Positions 54,930 to 63,920 of a DNA stretch of 64,000 nucleotides are shown here, one piece after another. The notes beneath the pieces were generated by a model. That model ran no database searches and was not told where the DNA came from. It was given only the letters and a program-made list of their open reading frames with translations. Location: the NCBI GenBank assembly GCA_944358305.1, contig CALVQK010000002.1:1-64000 (forward strand). Direction: 5' to 3'. A program made the translations under genes and the position numbers. Each line of letters starts with the position of its first letter. Within the stretch, counting starts at the first letter, position 1. This stretch comes from an uncultured Bacilli bacterium. GTDB taxonomy: Bacteria > Bacillota_I > Bacilli_A > RF39 > UBA660.

Positions 54930-57422
54930 TTATTTTCCGCAACATTGTTTATATTTTTTACCGCTTCCACAAGGACAAGGATCGTTTCTACCTACTTTTT
55001 TTACTTTTTTAGGAGTTTTCTTTGTATCTTTTACATCATTAGTCTTTTGATCTTTAGCTACTTGTTTTCTTTCAATATTCTGTCTAATTTCTGCTTTTAA
55101 TAAGAATACTGTTATATCTCTATCTATTTTTTGAAGCATATCATCAAATAGTTCATAACCTTCTGTAGTATATGCTCTTAAAGGATCTTCTTGTCCATAT
55201 CCGCGAAGATAAATACCTTCTCTTAAATGAGACATAGCATTAATTTGTTCCATCCAGTAATTATCTATAACTTGTAATGATAATGCTTTTTCAAATTCAT
55301 TACTAATTTCTACTGGAACTTCTTTAATTTTATGTTCATATTCATCTTTTGCTTTATCATAAAGATATTCTATAATTTCATCTGCACTTCTATTTTCAAG
55401 TTCTACTTTAGTAATATCATTTTTAAGTAAGTTTTCATTGGCGAATTCTGTAATACTTTGTAATTCTTCATCAGTAATAACACTATCGGCATTTCTAGAT
55501 TTAACTAGATCTGTAACATGGTTATGAATAGAGTTTAATACTGTCTCATGAATTGATTCGCTATCTAAAATTTCATTACGTTTACCATACATGATTTCTC
55601 TTTGGGTATTCATAACATCATCATATTGTAGTAAATGTTTTCTGGCATCAAAGTTATTTCCTTCAACTCTTTTTTGAGCAGTAGAAATAGCTTTAGTAAA
55701 AGTCTTACTTTGAATAGCTTGGTCCCCAAAGCCAAAGCTTTTCATCATCTCTCTAATTCTTTCACTACCAAATCTAATCATTAAGTCATCTTCCATAGAA
55801 ACAAAGAACTGTGTATAACCTGGATCCCCTTGACGACCAGAACGTCCTCTTAACTGATTATCAATACGACGTGATTCATGACGCTCTGTACCTATTACAC
55901 ATAAACCACCAAGTTCTCTTATTTCATCTGATAGCTTAATATCAGTACCACGACCAGCCATATTAGTAGCAATTGTAACTGACCTATGTTCTCCTATTTT
56001 AGAAATAATCTCAGCTTCACGAGCATGGTTTTTAGCATTTAATATTTCGTGAGGAATATGAGCTTTCTTTAATAAGTCACTTATTAGTTCACTTGTTTCA
56101 ATCGCTATAGTACCAATTAAAACTGGCTGTCCTTTATCATAACGGTTTTTAACCTCATTAATAATTGCTTTATATTTAGCACTTCTTGTTGCAAAAACTA
56201 AGTCAGGCGCATCTACTCTTACAATTGGTTTATTAGTAGGTATTTCAATAACATACATATTATAAATATCTCTAAACTCTTCTTCTTCTGTTTTAGCAGT
56301 ACCAGTCATACCTGATAGTTTTTTATACATTCTAAATAAATTTTGGAAGGTAATTGTAGCTAAAGTTTTAGTTTCCCTATTAATATGAACTCCTTCTTTA
56401 GCTTCTATAGCTTGATGTAAGCCATCACTATAGGCTCTTCCTTTCATTAAACGTCCTGTAAATTGATCTACTATTACTACTTCATCATCTTGAACAACAT
56501 AGTCTACATCTTTTTTCATAGCATAGTTAGCACGTAGGGCTTGGTTAATATAATGAAGTAAAGTAGCATTTTCTATTTCATATAAATTTTTAATTTTAAA
56601 CATATGCTCTGCTTTTTCGCTACCAGCATCAGTTAACGAAACACTAATTGTACTTTTACCTGTTTCATCACAGATATAATCAGTATCTTCTTTAAGAGAT
56701 TTAGCAAACTTATCGGCATCTATATATAGGTTGGCACTATGTTGTGCACCTCCTGATATTATTAATGGAGTTCTAGCTTCATCAATTAGAATAGAGTCAA
56801 CTTCATCAACGATAGCAAAGTTTAGAGGACGTTGTACTCTATTTTCTTTTCTAATTACCATATTATCTCTTAAGTAATCAAATCCTATTTCATTATTAGT
56901 TGAATATAAAATATCGCAGTTATAAGCTTCTTGTTTTTCTTTAGGAGACATATCTCTTGTATTAACACCTACTGTTAGACCAAGAAAACGATGTATTCCT
57001 CCCATCCAGTCAGCATCACGAGTAGCAAGATATTCATTAACTGTAATAATATGAACACCTTTTCCTTCTAAGGCATTAAGATAAGCTGGTAAAACACAAG
57101 TTAAAGTTTTACCTTCACCAGTTTTCATCTCTGCTATATTGCCATAGTGAATTGCTAGCGCACCTAATACTTGAACATAGAAAGGTTTTTCTCCGATAAC
57201 ACGGTATGCTGCTTCACGTGCTACTGCAAAAGCTTCTACCAAAATATCTTCTAAAGTTTCTCCATTAGCTAATCTTTCTTTGAACTCTTCTGTCTTATGT
57301 TTAAGTTCTTCATCACTTAATTTAGCCATTTCTTCATCAAGAGCTACTACTTTGTCAGCTTGGGCTGTAAATTTTTTTAATTCTTTATATTCATGATCAA
57401 ATAACTTTGTAAATAATCCCAT
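54930..57422 (-). CDS. secA: Preprotein translocase ATPase SecA
   Basis: 830 aa. DEAD motor with Walker A MKTGEGKT and DEVDS (Walker B). PPXD, helical scaffold and wing domains follow. The extreme C-terminus is the SEC-C zinc site RNDPCPCGSGKKYKQCCGK. It powers translocation through SecYEG. It lies downstream of hpf, as in Bacillus. Confidence 0.97.
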   Translation of the reverse strand: MGLFTKLFDHEYKELKKFTAQADKVVALDEEMAKLSDEELKHKTEEFKERLANGETLEDILVEAFAVAREAAYRVIGEKPFYVQVLGALAIHYGNIAEMKTGEGKTLTCVLPAYLNALEGKGVHIITVNEYLATRDADWMGGIHRFLGLTVGVNTRDMSPKEKQEAYNCDILYSTNNEIGFDYLRDNMVIRKENRVQRPLNFAIVDEVDSILIDEARTPLIISGGAQHSANLYIDADKFAKSLKEDTDYICDETGKSTISVSLTDAGSEKAEHMFKIKNLYEIENATLLHYINQALRANYAMKKDVDYVVQDDEVVIVDQFTGRLMKGRAYSDGLHQAIEAKEGVHINRETKTLATITFQNLFRMYKKLSGMTGTAKTEEEEFRDIYNMYVIEIPTNKPIVRVDAPDLVFATRSAKYKAIINEVKNRYDKGQPVLIGTIAIETSELISDLLKKAHIPHEILNAKNHAREAEIISKIGEHRSVTIATNMAGRGTDIKLSDEIRELGGLCVIGTERHESRRIDNQLRGRSGRQGDPGYTQFFVSMEDDLMIRFGSERIREMMKSFGFGDQAIQSKTFTKAISTAQKRVEGNNFDARKHLLQYDDVMNTQREIMYGKRNEILDSESIHETVLNSIHNHVTDLVKSRNADSVITDEELQSITEFANENLLKNDITKVELENRSADEIIEYLYDKAKDEYEHKIKEVPVEISNEFEKALSLQVIDNYWMEQINAMSHLREGIYLRGYGQEDPLRAYTTEGYELFDDMLQKIDRDITVFLLKAEIRQNIERKQVAKDQKTNDVKDTKKTPKKVKKVGRNDPCPCGSGKKYKQCCGK

Positions 57423-57513
57423 TTATAAAACATCTCCTTGCATAAAGTATTTTATCAAAAAATAGAAACAATAAAAAGGCTTTATGCTCATTTTCTTTAA
57501 CTTTTATATAAAA

Positions 57514-57541
57514 AAGAATGATATAAAAATATCATTCTTAC
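57514..57541 (-). terminator. Terminator after hpf
   Basis: On the minus strand AAGAATGATA pairs with TATCATTCTT, followed by TTTTATA. It ends hpf before the secA promoter region. Confidence 0.85.
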
Positions 57542-57556
57542 TTTGTTATTAAGATT

Positions 57557-58084
57557 TTATTCAGCTTCTATTATACCGTAGCCACCATTTTTTCTTTTAT
57601 AAACAACAGCCTCTTTATCAGTATCAACATTTTTAAATAAGTAAAAGGCATGGCCTAATAATTCTAATTGAAGAATAGCTTCTTCTTCGTCCATTGGTTT
57701 TACTTCTATTTTTTTATGTTTAATAATATTGTTTTCTTCATGTTCTTCTTCTTCAATATCTACGATACTAAAATCTATCTTTGTCTTAGCTTCTTTAGCT
57801 TTAATCTTTGTTTTGTTTTTTCTAATTTGACGTTCAATAACATCTATAGCTTTATCAACTGATGCATAGAAATCATCTTGAGTCTCCTCAGATCTAATAA
57901 TAAAATTGTGAAGTGGAATAGTAATTTCGACAGTTTGCATATGCCCTTTAACTTTCACTACTACGTTAGCACGTACATCGCTACTATTTTCTAGATATTT
58001 TTCTAGTCTTTTTAACTTTTCATTAATGTAGTCTTTCATAGCTTTGGTTACTTCAATTTTGTCACCACGAATAATAATTTCCAT
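57557..58084 (-). CDS. hpf: Ribosome hibernation promoting factor, long form
   Basis: 175 aa. The N-terminal domain (MEIIIRGDKIEVTKAMKDYINEKL) binds the 30S decoding region. The C-terminal domain (PMDEEEAILQLELLGHAFYLFKN) dimerises to make 100S ribosomes, as in Gram-positive long HPF. The start at 58084 follows AAGGAAGG. It has its own promoter overlapping the csp terminator. Confidence 0.95.
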   Translation of the reverse strand: MEIIIRGDKIEVTKAMKDYINEKLKRLEKYLENSSDVRANVVVKVKGHMQTVEITIPLHNFIIRSEETQDDFYASVDKAIDVIERQIRKNKTKIKAKEAKTKIDFSIVDIEEEEHEENNIIKHKKIEVKPMDEEEAILQLELLGHAFYLFKNVDTDKEAVVYKRKNGGYGIIEAE

Positions 58085-58105
58085 ATTATCACCTTCCTTA
58101 GCATT

Positions 58106-58134
58106 ACTATAACACAAAAGGGCAAAAAAACCAA
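58106..58134 (-). promoter_or_regulatory. Promoter of hpf
   Basis: On the minus strand, -35 TTGGTT (58134-58129), 17 nt, -10 TATAGT (58111-58106). The -35 lies in the stem of the csp terminator. Confidence 0.65.
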
Positions 58135-58154
58135 CTATTTTGATAAAGCTGGTT
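58122..58154 (-). terminator. Terminator after csp
   Basis: AACCAGCT and AGTTGGTT pair with two G-T pairs, followed by seven T on the minus strand. The csp stop codon (58135-58137) is inside the stem. Confidence 0.8.
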
Positions 58155-58353
58155 CTTTTATTGGTGTTACGTCGACTGCTTGGTATCCCTTACTAGTTTC
58201 AAGTAATGTAAATTCTACATATTGACCTTCAGCTAATGTCTTATAACCGTCACAATTAATAGTTGAATAATGAACAAAAATATCTTCGTTTTCTTTGTAC
58301 TCAATAAAGCCATACCCTTTTTCATTATTGAACCATTTTACTTTTCCAATCAC
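58135..58353 (-). CDS. csp: Cold-shock protein (CspA family)
   Basis: 72 aa, single OB-fold with RNP1 KGYGFIEY and RNP2-like DIFVHYS. It is an RNA chaperone. Translation starts at GTG 58353 (MIGKVKWFNNEKGYGFI), 6 nt after GGAGGTG; other in-frame starts upstream are in the ribosome binding site. A leader of about 70 nt precedes it, as in many cold-shock genes. Confidence 0.95.
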   Translation of the reverse strand: MIGKVKWFNNEKGYGFIEYKENEDIFVHYSTINCDGYKTLAEGQYVEFTLLETSKGYQAVDVTPIKEPALSK

Positions 58354-58430
58354 TAGGCTCACCTCCACATCTTTTATTATTCATTAGGTGGCTACTTCTT
58401 TTTTCAAACGATGTGTTTCCATTATAGCAA

Positions 58431-58439
58431 TAGCAAGTT
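58431..58439 (-). promoter_or_regulatory. Extended -10 of the csp promoter
   Basis: On the minus strand TGCTATAAT (TATAAT at 58436-58431, TGC immediately upstream). It leaves a 5' leader of about 70 nt before the GTG. Confidence 0.55.
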
Positions 58440-58521
58440 GATTATTGAGGGATTTGCCGCTAATTGTTATTATGCGACCTTAAATGGTTTAAATAATAAA
58501 AAAATATGTCGATATTACACT

Positions 58522-58593
58522 TTATAGCTCGAAATAACTCTTTTAAAGAACAGTTTATTTTTTTATTAATTAAAGAGCTATAATGACTATAGC
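58522..58593 (+). promoter_or_regulatory. agrB promoter region with nested inverted repeats
   Basis: -10 TATAAT at 58579-58584, no good -35. TTATAGCTC (58522-58530) and GAGCTATAA (58575-58583) form a long-range inverted repeat. GCTATA (58577-58582) and TATAGC (58588-58593) make a second, shorter one. ACAGTTTAT (58549-58557) resembles a LytTR half-site. The layout suits regulation by the AgrA-like LytTR protein. Confidence 0.5.
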
Positions 58594-58605
58594 ATAGGAG
58601 GAAGT

Positions 58606-59202
58606 ATGAAAGAAGTATTTTTAAATCATACTATGAACTTTATTGTAAGGAATGCTAGTAATCAAAAAGAATTAAGTGAAGAGGAGAAAGAAAAATTATC
58701 TTATGGTTTAGAAAGCATTTATATAACAATAACAAAATTAGCATTTTTAAATATTATTGCATTGTTATTAGGTATTTGGAATGTTTTTATAATTTCTTTA
58801 TTTTTATTTAATTTTCTTAGATTTTTTGCCTTTGGAGTTCATGCTACTAATTCAAAAGATTGTTTTATTTCTTCTTCGGTTTTATTGGTAATAGTTCCTT
58901 TTTTAATAAGCAGAGTTGAAATTCCTTTTTGGGGATTAATATTAATATGTCTGTTTTCTATATTTTCTTTTATAATTTATGCTCCTGCTGACACTATAAA
59001 AAGACCTTTAACTAATAAGAAAAAAAGATTTATAAGGAAAATATTGGCAACAATACTAGCGATTGTATATTCTTATTTTATTATTTTTTTTCCTAATATA
59101 AGAATCTTTTTCATTAATGCATTAGTTATAGAAACTATAATGATTTTACCCATTACTTATAAGATATTAGGTACAACTTATAATAATTACAAAAAGATTT
59201 AA
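58606..59202 (+). CDS. agrB: AgrB-like autoinducer-peptide processing protease
   Basis: 198-aa membrane protein with about five or six TM segments. The catalytic pair is H79 (FGVHATNS) and C86 (DCFIS), 7 residues apart as in Staphylococcus (H77/C84). YAPADTIKRPLTNKKKR follows, also typical. AgrB cleaves AgrD and forms the thiolactone ring. It starts 8 nt after AGGAGG. agrD is 46 nt downstream. Confidence 0.95.
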   Translation: MKEVFLNHTMNFIVRNASNQKELSEEEKEKLSYGLESIYITITKLAFLNIIALLLGIWNVFIISLFLFNFLRFFAFGVHATNSKDCFISSSVLLVIVPFLISRVEIPFWGLILICLFSIFSFIIYAPADTIKRPLTNKKKRFIRKILATILAIVYSYFIIFFPNIRIFFINALVIETIMILPITYKILGTTYNNYKKI

Positions 59203-59248
59203 ACATATAGTGTTTAAATAAATTAGTTTTTTAAAAGGAGGTAGTATT

Positions 59249-59368
59249 TTGAAAAAAAGAATGGCTAAAATTTTAGCAGCAGTTGCAATGTTAACTACAG
59301 CTACTGCTAGTGTTGGTTGTATTATACTTTGTATAGATGAGCCAAAAGCATTAAAAAATATGGATTAA
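59249..59368 (+). CDS. agrD: AgrD-like autoinducing peptide precursor (39 aa)
   Basis: Begins with TTG, 8 nt after AAAAGGAGG, and reads MKKRMAKILAAVAMLTTATA then SVGCIILCIDEPKALKNMD. There is a basic amphipathic leader, a Cys24-IIL-Cys28 core and an acidic DEPK tail, which is the AgrD layout. The ring is probably made by Cys24. The cleavage point (after Cys28 or Ile29) is ambiguous, giving a 5- or 6-residue ring; a second Cys in the core is unusual. It is missed if only ATG starts or longer frames are considered. Confidence 0.88.
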   Translation: MKKRMAKILAAVAMLTTATASVGCIILCIDEPKALKNMD

Positions 59369-59372
59369 AAAG

Positions 59373-59406
59373 GATAAATGATTTATTTCATTTATCCCTT
59401 TTATTA
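59373..59406. terminator. Bidirectional terminator between agrD and agrC
   Basis: AAGGATAAATGA pairs with TCATTTATCC, followed by CTTTT on the plus strand and CCTTTTT on the minus strand. It serves the convergent agrBD and agrCA units. Confidence 0.8.
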
Positions 59407-59438
59407 ATAAAAAAGATGAAATTATCAGATTTAATAAT

Positions 59439-60725
59439 TTACTTCACTAAAATTTTTTGGATAAAATAGTCATTTAGAAACATTTGGTCTGTTTCAATCC
59501 ATTTGTTTTTGTTTATTAATTTATTAGCATAATATAAACCTTTTCCATGATTTTCTCCTTTAGTACTAAAACCTTTTAGTTTCATACTTTTTATTGAAAT
59601 TATATTATTGTAACTGTTAGATATAACAAAATTTATATTTTCATTTGTTTCATATACCTCAAGTGAAACTATTTTTTTAGTTGAATTTTGGGCTGCCTCT
59701 AAAGCATTATCTAAATATATGCCTAATAAAATGCAAATATTACGAATTTCTTTATCTGAAAGTTTTTTTAATTTATTTGTAATTTTGGGACTAACTTCTA
59801 CTATCATTTTTACCTTTTTGTTTTTTGCTATAGCTATTTTATAATAAAGTAAACCTTTTAAGCCACCTTTTGGAATGTTTTTAAAATCTTCTATGGCTTT
59901 ATCATCAATAATAATACTAAATTTTAACATTTCGTCAATTTTATTAATAATACTTTTATTTTTTGTCATGTCTCTTATAATTGATAAATTATTCTTTAAT
60001 TCATGTCTATATAATTGTTCATCATCTATCCAATTTTCAAAGTTTTGTGTATAGTCAAATAGAATATTATATTCATTATTAAGTTTTTGATAATTATTTT
60101 TTTCGTCTATATAAAAATAAGATAATATTATAAAGATAAATATACTTAAGAAAGTTATTGTATAATATGTATTTAATTTAAATATTGCTGTGATATTATA
60201 ATATAGTAACGAAATTGCAAATATTATTAAAATAACAAAAATTACTAGTTTTATATAATTATTATCATATGCTTTATTACATAGAGATTTTATTTTCTTT
60301 TTAAAAAATGGTATTTCTGATACTAATATAGCTCCTGCATTTACATATATATTATTTAATATTGCTATAGGCACATTGGTTCTTACAAAATTATAAGTAA
60401 AAAATTTTAATTCTATTGAAGTGCCTATTAAATCTATTATTGTAATTAATATTAAAATGTAACCACTAACTATTATTGAGGATACTGTACTTATATCAAA
60501 TTTTTTCTTAAATACAATTATATATGAGAAAAACATTAGTAGAAATGCTAAAGAATTATATTTTTCTTGATATAATAAAGAGATAGGAAGAATTATAAAA
60601 AATATGCTTATTATACCTGTTATAGAAAAAATTTTTTCACTACTATCAAATATTCTTTTTGATATAAAAAGTCCTGTTATTGCTAATGATAACGAACCAA
60701 CAATTCTAATTATCGCTAGTGACAT
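59439..60725 (-). CDS. agrC: AgrC-like sensor histidine kinase (GHKL type)
   Basis: 428 aa. Six or seven N-terminal TM segments (about residues 1-205) form the peptide sensor. The phosphoacceptor His is in RHELKNNLSIIRD, followed by the N-box LLGIYLDNALEAAQ and the G-box region KGFSTKGENHGKGLYYANKL of the HATPase_c_5 (GHKL) domain. It overlaps agrA by 20 nt and is probably read from the same promoter. Confidence 0.92.
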   Translation of the reverse strand: MSLAIIRIVGSLSLAITGLFISKRIFDSSEKIFSITGIISIFFIILPISLLYQEKYNSLAFLLMFFSYIIVFKKKFDISTVSSIIVSGYILILITIIDLIGTSIELKFFTYNFVRTNVPIAILNNIYVNAGAILVSEIPFFKKKIKSLCNKAYDNNYIKLVIFVILIIFAISLLYYNITAIFKLNTYYTITFLSIFIFIILSYFYIDEKNNYQKLNNEYNILFDYTQNFENWIDDEQLYRHELKNNLSIIRDMTKNKSIINKIDEMLKFSIIIDDKAIEDFKNIPKGGLKGLLYYKIAIAKNKKVKMIVEVSPKITNKLKKLSDKEIRNICILLGIYLDNALEAAQNSTKKIVSLEVYETNENINFVISNSYNNIISIKSMKLKGFSTKGENHGKGLYYANKLINKNKWIETDQMFLNDYFIQKILVK

Positions 60726-61437
60726 ACTCTATCAACTCCTTTTTACCAGATCTAGATATTAAATTAGTACTCATACCATTAACAAATAATACTTCATTTT
60801 CTTTGGTATTATATGTCATTATTTTATCGACATTTAGTATTAGACTTTTATGTACTTTTAAAAATCTCTTATCTAAATGTTTTGTAATTGCATTTAAAGT
60901 GAATGGTGCTTTGAAAGTGCCATAAGTTGCGTGAATTATACATCTTTTACTATCTTGTTCTTTTTCAATAAAGATAATATTTTTTAATTCAATTTTATAT
61001 AATGTATAATTATATTCATAACTAAGACATTTTTCTCTACTGTTATATTGTTTGTAAATTATTTTTAGAGTCTCTTTTAACTTAGCTTTACAATTATCAA
61101 ACTTACTTATAAAGTCTAGTAGATATAACCTATTAGATAAAGCTTCATATCTATATTCTGCAAAGGCAGTTACAATTATAATAATAGAATTCCAATCATC
61201 TAGTTCTTCTCTTATGAATCTAGCAGCATCTAGACCTGAGCCATTTTTAGTTTTAATATCAAAGAAATAGACCTTAAAACCTAATTCTTTTCTAGCTGTT
61301 GCTTCAAACTCTTCTTCATAACTGTCATACTCATATTTGTTGTACTCAATATCATAGTTCATCATAAATTTGTCAATTTCATTAATTATTAATTCTCTAA
61401 ATTCCTTTTCATCATCACATACAATAAAATTTAACAC
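60706..61437 (-). CDS. agrA: AgrA-like LytTR response regulator
   Basis: 243 aa. The receiver domain has CDDE (acidic pair) and phosphoacceptor Asp in YFFDIKTKNGSG. The C-terminal LytTR DNA-binding domain has KNIIFIEKEQDSKRCII and FLKVHKSLILNVDKI. Translation starts at GTG 61437, after AAAGGAGGAGG; an upstream ATG at 61482 is rejected. The gene sits first in the agrA-agrC unit. Confidence 0.93.
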   Translation of the reverse strand: MLNFIVCDDEKEFRELIINEIDKFMMNYDIEYNKYEYDSYEEEFEATARKELGFKVYFFDIKTKNGSGLDAARFIREELDDWNSIIIIVTAFAEYRYEALSNRLYLLDFISKFDNCKAKLKETLKIIYKQYNSREKCLSYEYNYTLYKIELKNIIFIEKEQDSKRCIIHATYGTFKAPFTLNAITKHLDKRFLKVHKSLILNVDKIMTYNTKENEVLFVNGMSTNLISRSGKKELIEYVTSDN

Positions 61438-61472
61438 TACTACCTCCTCCTTTATACTGCACATACCCTTAA

Positions 61473-61478
61473 ATTTTA
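61473..61478 (-). promoter_or_regulatory. Extended -10 of the agrA-agrC promoter
   Basis: On the minus strand TAAAAT (61478-61473) is preceded by TGG, an extended -10; a TTGACA upstream is too far for a normal spacer. Confidence 0.4.
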
Positions 61479-61505
61479 CCATATATTTCCATATTAGAGG
61501 AATTT

Positions 61506-61545
61506 TGTCAAAAAAAAATAGGTGTTATTTAGCCCTATTTTTTTG
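61506..61545 (-). terminator. Terminator after the TagO-like gene
   Basis: AAAATAGG (minus strand, 61541-61534) pairs with CCTATTTT (61522-61515), with the stop codon in the loop, then a long T run. Confidence 0.85.
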
Positions 61546-62649
61546 TTTCTTTGTTTTGGGTTCTTTTTTTATTGCTTCGCCTACTTTTTCAATAATATTA
61601 TCAGTTACTTCTTTATTCTTTTTAGAAATGACTGTCGTTCTTAGAACAAACCAAACGACAATAATAAAGATAATTATATATAATATTTTACCCATAAAAG
61701 GATCTTTCAAAGAATAGAATATTGAAGCGAAAGCAAAGAGAAGATTAAAGCCATAAATAATTAAAACTGTTGTTCTTTGAGAGAAGTTCATTCCTAATAA
61801 TTGATGATGAATATGTTCTTTATCTGGACTAAATGGTGCTTGATGTTTTAAGAGTCTTCTTATAATGGCAAATAACGTATCTAGTATTGGTATACCTAAA
61901 ATCATTAGTGGTACAAATAAACTTGTTAACGCCGGTCCTTTAAATTCTAATAGCGTAATTACTGCTATCATAAAGCCTAAATACATCGCACAGTCGCCGC
62001 AGAATATTTTAGCTGGATAGAAATTATGTAGTAAAAATCCTAATGTCGCTCCTAACATGATAAATGTTAAAATCATAACTAAACTGCCACTACGTCCTTG
62101 AAAGAAACCAATTATTCCGATAGTTAGAAAGAATATACTACTAATACCACCGCTTAAACCATCTAAACCATCAATTAAATTTATTATATTGACACATGCT
62201 ACTATAAAGAGGATTGTTAAAGGATAGGAGAACCAGCCAAAATTTATAGTATACCCAAAAGCAGTAATATTATTTAGAAGGAAACCACCATAAAACACAA
62301 GGATAGAAGCGGCAATTATTTGACCTATTAATTTACTTCTAGCTCTTATAGATTTAATATCATCAGCTATTCCTGTTAAAATTATAATAAAACTACCTAT
62401 TAAAATAGAGTTCATTTGAACACTTTCTGTTCCAAATAGCATATAACCGATTAAAAAAGCCAAAAATATTCCTACTCCTCCCAACTTAGGGGTAGCTTTA
62501 GTATGAATGTGACGATGTCCTTCATCATTTCTAGGAATATCCATTGCGCCGATATGCCTTGCTATTCTTTTCATAAATGGCATTATTAATGCAGAACATA
62601 TAAAAGTCGTTACAACAATCTTTATAGTATCTATTATTTCTTGATTCAT
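61525..62649 (-). CDS. tagO: Undecaprenyl-phosphate N-acetylglucosaminyl 1-phosphate transferase (TagO/WecA-like)
   Basis: 374 aa with about eleven TM segments. Loop motifs of the MraY/WecA family: HIHTKATPKLGGVGIFL, INLIDGLDGLSGGIS, and FCGDCAMYLGF. It links GlcNAc-1-P to undecaprenyl phosphate, the first step of wall teichoic acid or related polymers. Gene symbol by analogy. It has a strong promoter and is separate from mreB. Confidence 0.88.
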   Translation of the reverse strand: MNQEIIDTIKIVVTTFICSALIMPFMKRIARHIGAMDIPRNDEGHRHIHTKATPKLGGVGIFLAFLIGYMLFGTESVQMNSILIGSFIIILTGIADDIKSIRARSKLIGQIIAASILVFYGGFLLNNITAFGYTINFGWFSYPLTILFIVACVNIINLIDGLDGLSGGISSIFFLTIGIIGFFQGRSGSLVMILTFIMLGATLGFLLHNFYPAKIFCGDCAMYLGFMIAVITLLEFKGPALTSLFVPLMILGIPILDTLFAIIRRLLKHQAPFSPDKEHIHHQLLGMNFSQRTTVLIIYGFNLLFAFASIFYSLKDPFMGKILYIIIFIIVVWFVLRTTVISKKNKEVTDNIIEKVGEAIKKEPKTKKQKNRAK

Positions 62650-62672
62650 AGTTCGTCCTCTTTTCTAAAATA

Positions 62673-62701
62673 ATTATAACAATTTGAAAAAAGTTTTACA
62701 A
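62673..62701 (-). promoter_or_regulatory. Promoter of the TagO-like gene
   Basis: On the minus strand, -35 TTGTAA (62701-62696), 17 nt, -10 TATAAT (62678-62673). Confidence 0.75.
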
Positions 62702-62837
62702 CTGTCATAAATACTTGATTTTGACTTAATGAATATTTTACTTCTATATAAATTACTATTAAAAGTTTTAAATATATAATTTAAGCCCTTTTTACTTTTG
62801 AAATAAAGATGTTTTTCATATTATAACAAATTTCAGC

Positions 62838-62866
62838 AAAAAGAAAAAGCCACTATATAGTGACTA
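62838..62866 (-). terminator. Terminator after mreB
   Basis: AGTCACTA and TAGTGGCT pair with T-G wobble, followed by TTTTCTTTTT. The mreB stop codon (62864-62866) overlaps the base of the stem. Confidence 0.8.
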
Positions 62867-63856
62867 ATTATCTTCTAGTAATTTAATGTTATCAAGTAGA
62901 ACTCCAGTACCTTCCACAACACATGTTAGAGGACTATCAGCTATTAGAACTGGAACTTTTAATTCCTTTTTTAATACCTCATTTAATCCTTTAAGCATTG
63001 AACCTCCACCAGTTAAAATTATACCTTTATCAACAATGTCTGCAGATAATTCTGGAGGTGTTTGTTCTAAGACATTAGTTGCAGCTTTTATTATTTTATA
63101 AATAGATTCATGTAATGCTTCTTCAGTTTCAGTCTCATTTATTTCTATTGTATTAGGTAAGCCTGTTACTAAATCTCTTCCTCTTACTTCAAGCTTATTC
63201 TTTTTATCTGGTTCATAAAGGTTGGCAAACTCTATCTTAATATCTTCTGCAGTCTTTTCACCTATTAATAATTTATATTTATCTTTAATGTATTTAACAA
63301 TATCTTGATCAAAGACATTACCAGCGATACGAACTGAAGCACTATTAACTATATCATTTAGAGAAAGAATAGCTATATCAGTAGTACCTCCACCAATATC
63401 TATTACCATATTAGCACTAGGTTTAGAAATATCCATACCTGCACCGATTGCTGCTACTTTAGGTTCTTCTTCTAAGAATACTCTTCTTGCTCCAGTACGT
63501 TCTGCTGCTTCTTTAATAGCATTTTTCTCAACTGGAGTTACATTGGTAGGACAACAAATTAAGATTCTAGGTCTTGATAAAAAGTTCCTAGCATGGATTT
63601 TTCTAATAAAATAATCTAACATTATTTCAGTAATCTCAAAATCAGCTATTACACCATCCTTCATTGGCTTAATAGCTTTTACTTTTTCAGGAGTTCTTCC
63701 TAACATTTCACTAGCTTCTTTACCTACAGCAACTACTTTCTTATTGTCTGTATCGATTGCTACAACACTAGGTTCATTTAAGACAATTCCTTCTCCTTTT
63801 ATGTAAATTAAAACATTTGCAGTTCCTAAATCTATACCTATATCTTTTGATAACAT
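62864..63856 (-). CDS. mreB: Rod-shape-determining protein MreB/Mbl
   Basis: 330-aa bacterial actin homologue directing cell-wall synthesis. Phosphate-1 motif IGIDLGTANVLIY, phosphate-2 DIGGGTTDIA, adenosine motif GIILTGGGSMLKGL, and the membrane-proximal RNFLSRPRILICCP. It could be MreB or the Mbl paralogue; the symbol is a family label. Isolated from mreC and mreD in the visible sequence. Confidence 0.93.
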   Translation of the reverse strand: MLSKDIGIDLGTANVLIYIKGEGIVLNEPSVVAIDTDNKKVVAVGKEASEMLGRTPEKVKAIKPMKDGVIADFEITEIMLDYFIRKIHARNFLSRPRILICCPTNVTPVEKNAIKEAAERTGARRVFLEEEPKVAAIGAGMDISKPSANMVIDIGGGTTDIAILSLNDIVNSASVRIAGNVFDQDIVKYIKDKYKLLIGEKTAEDIKIEFANLYEPDKKNKLEVRGRDLVTGLPNTIEINETETEEALHESIYKIIKAATNVLEQTPPELSADIVDKGIILTGGGSMLKGLNEVLKKELKVPVLIADSPLTCVVEGTGVLLDNIKLLEDN

Positions 63857-63920
63857 CTTATCACGTCCTTTTACTGTTAATATTTTAGCAGAAATATAAT
63901 CTAATGTAAATTACTTTCTT

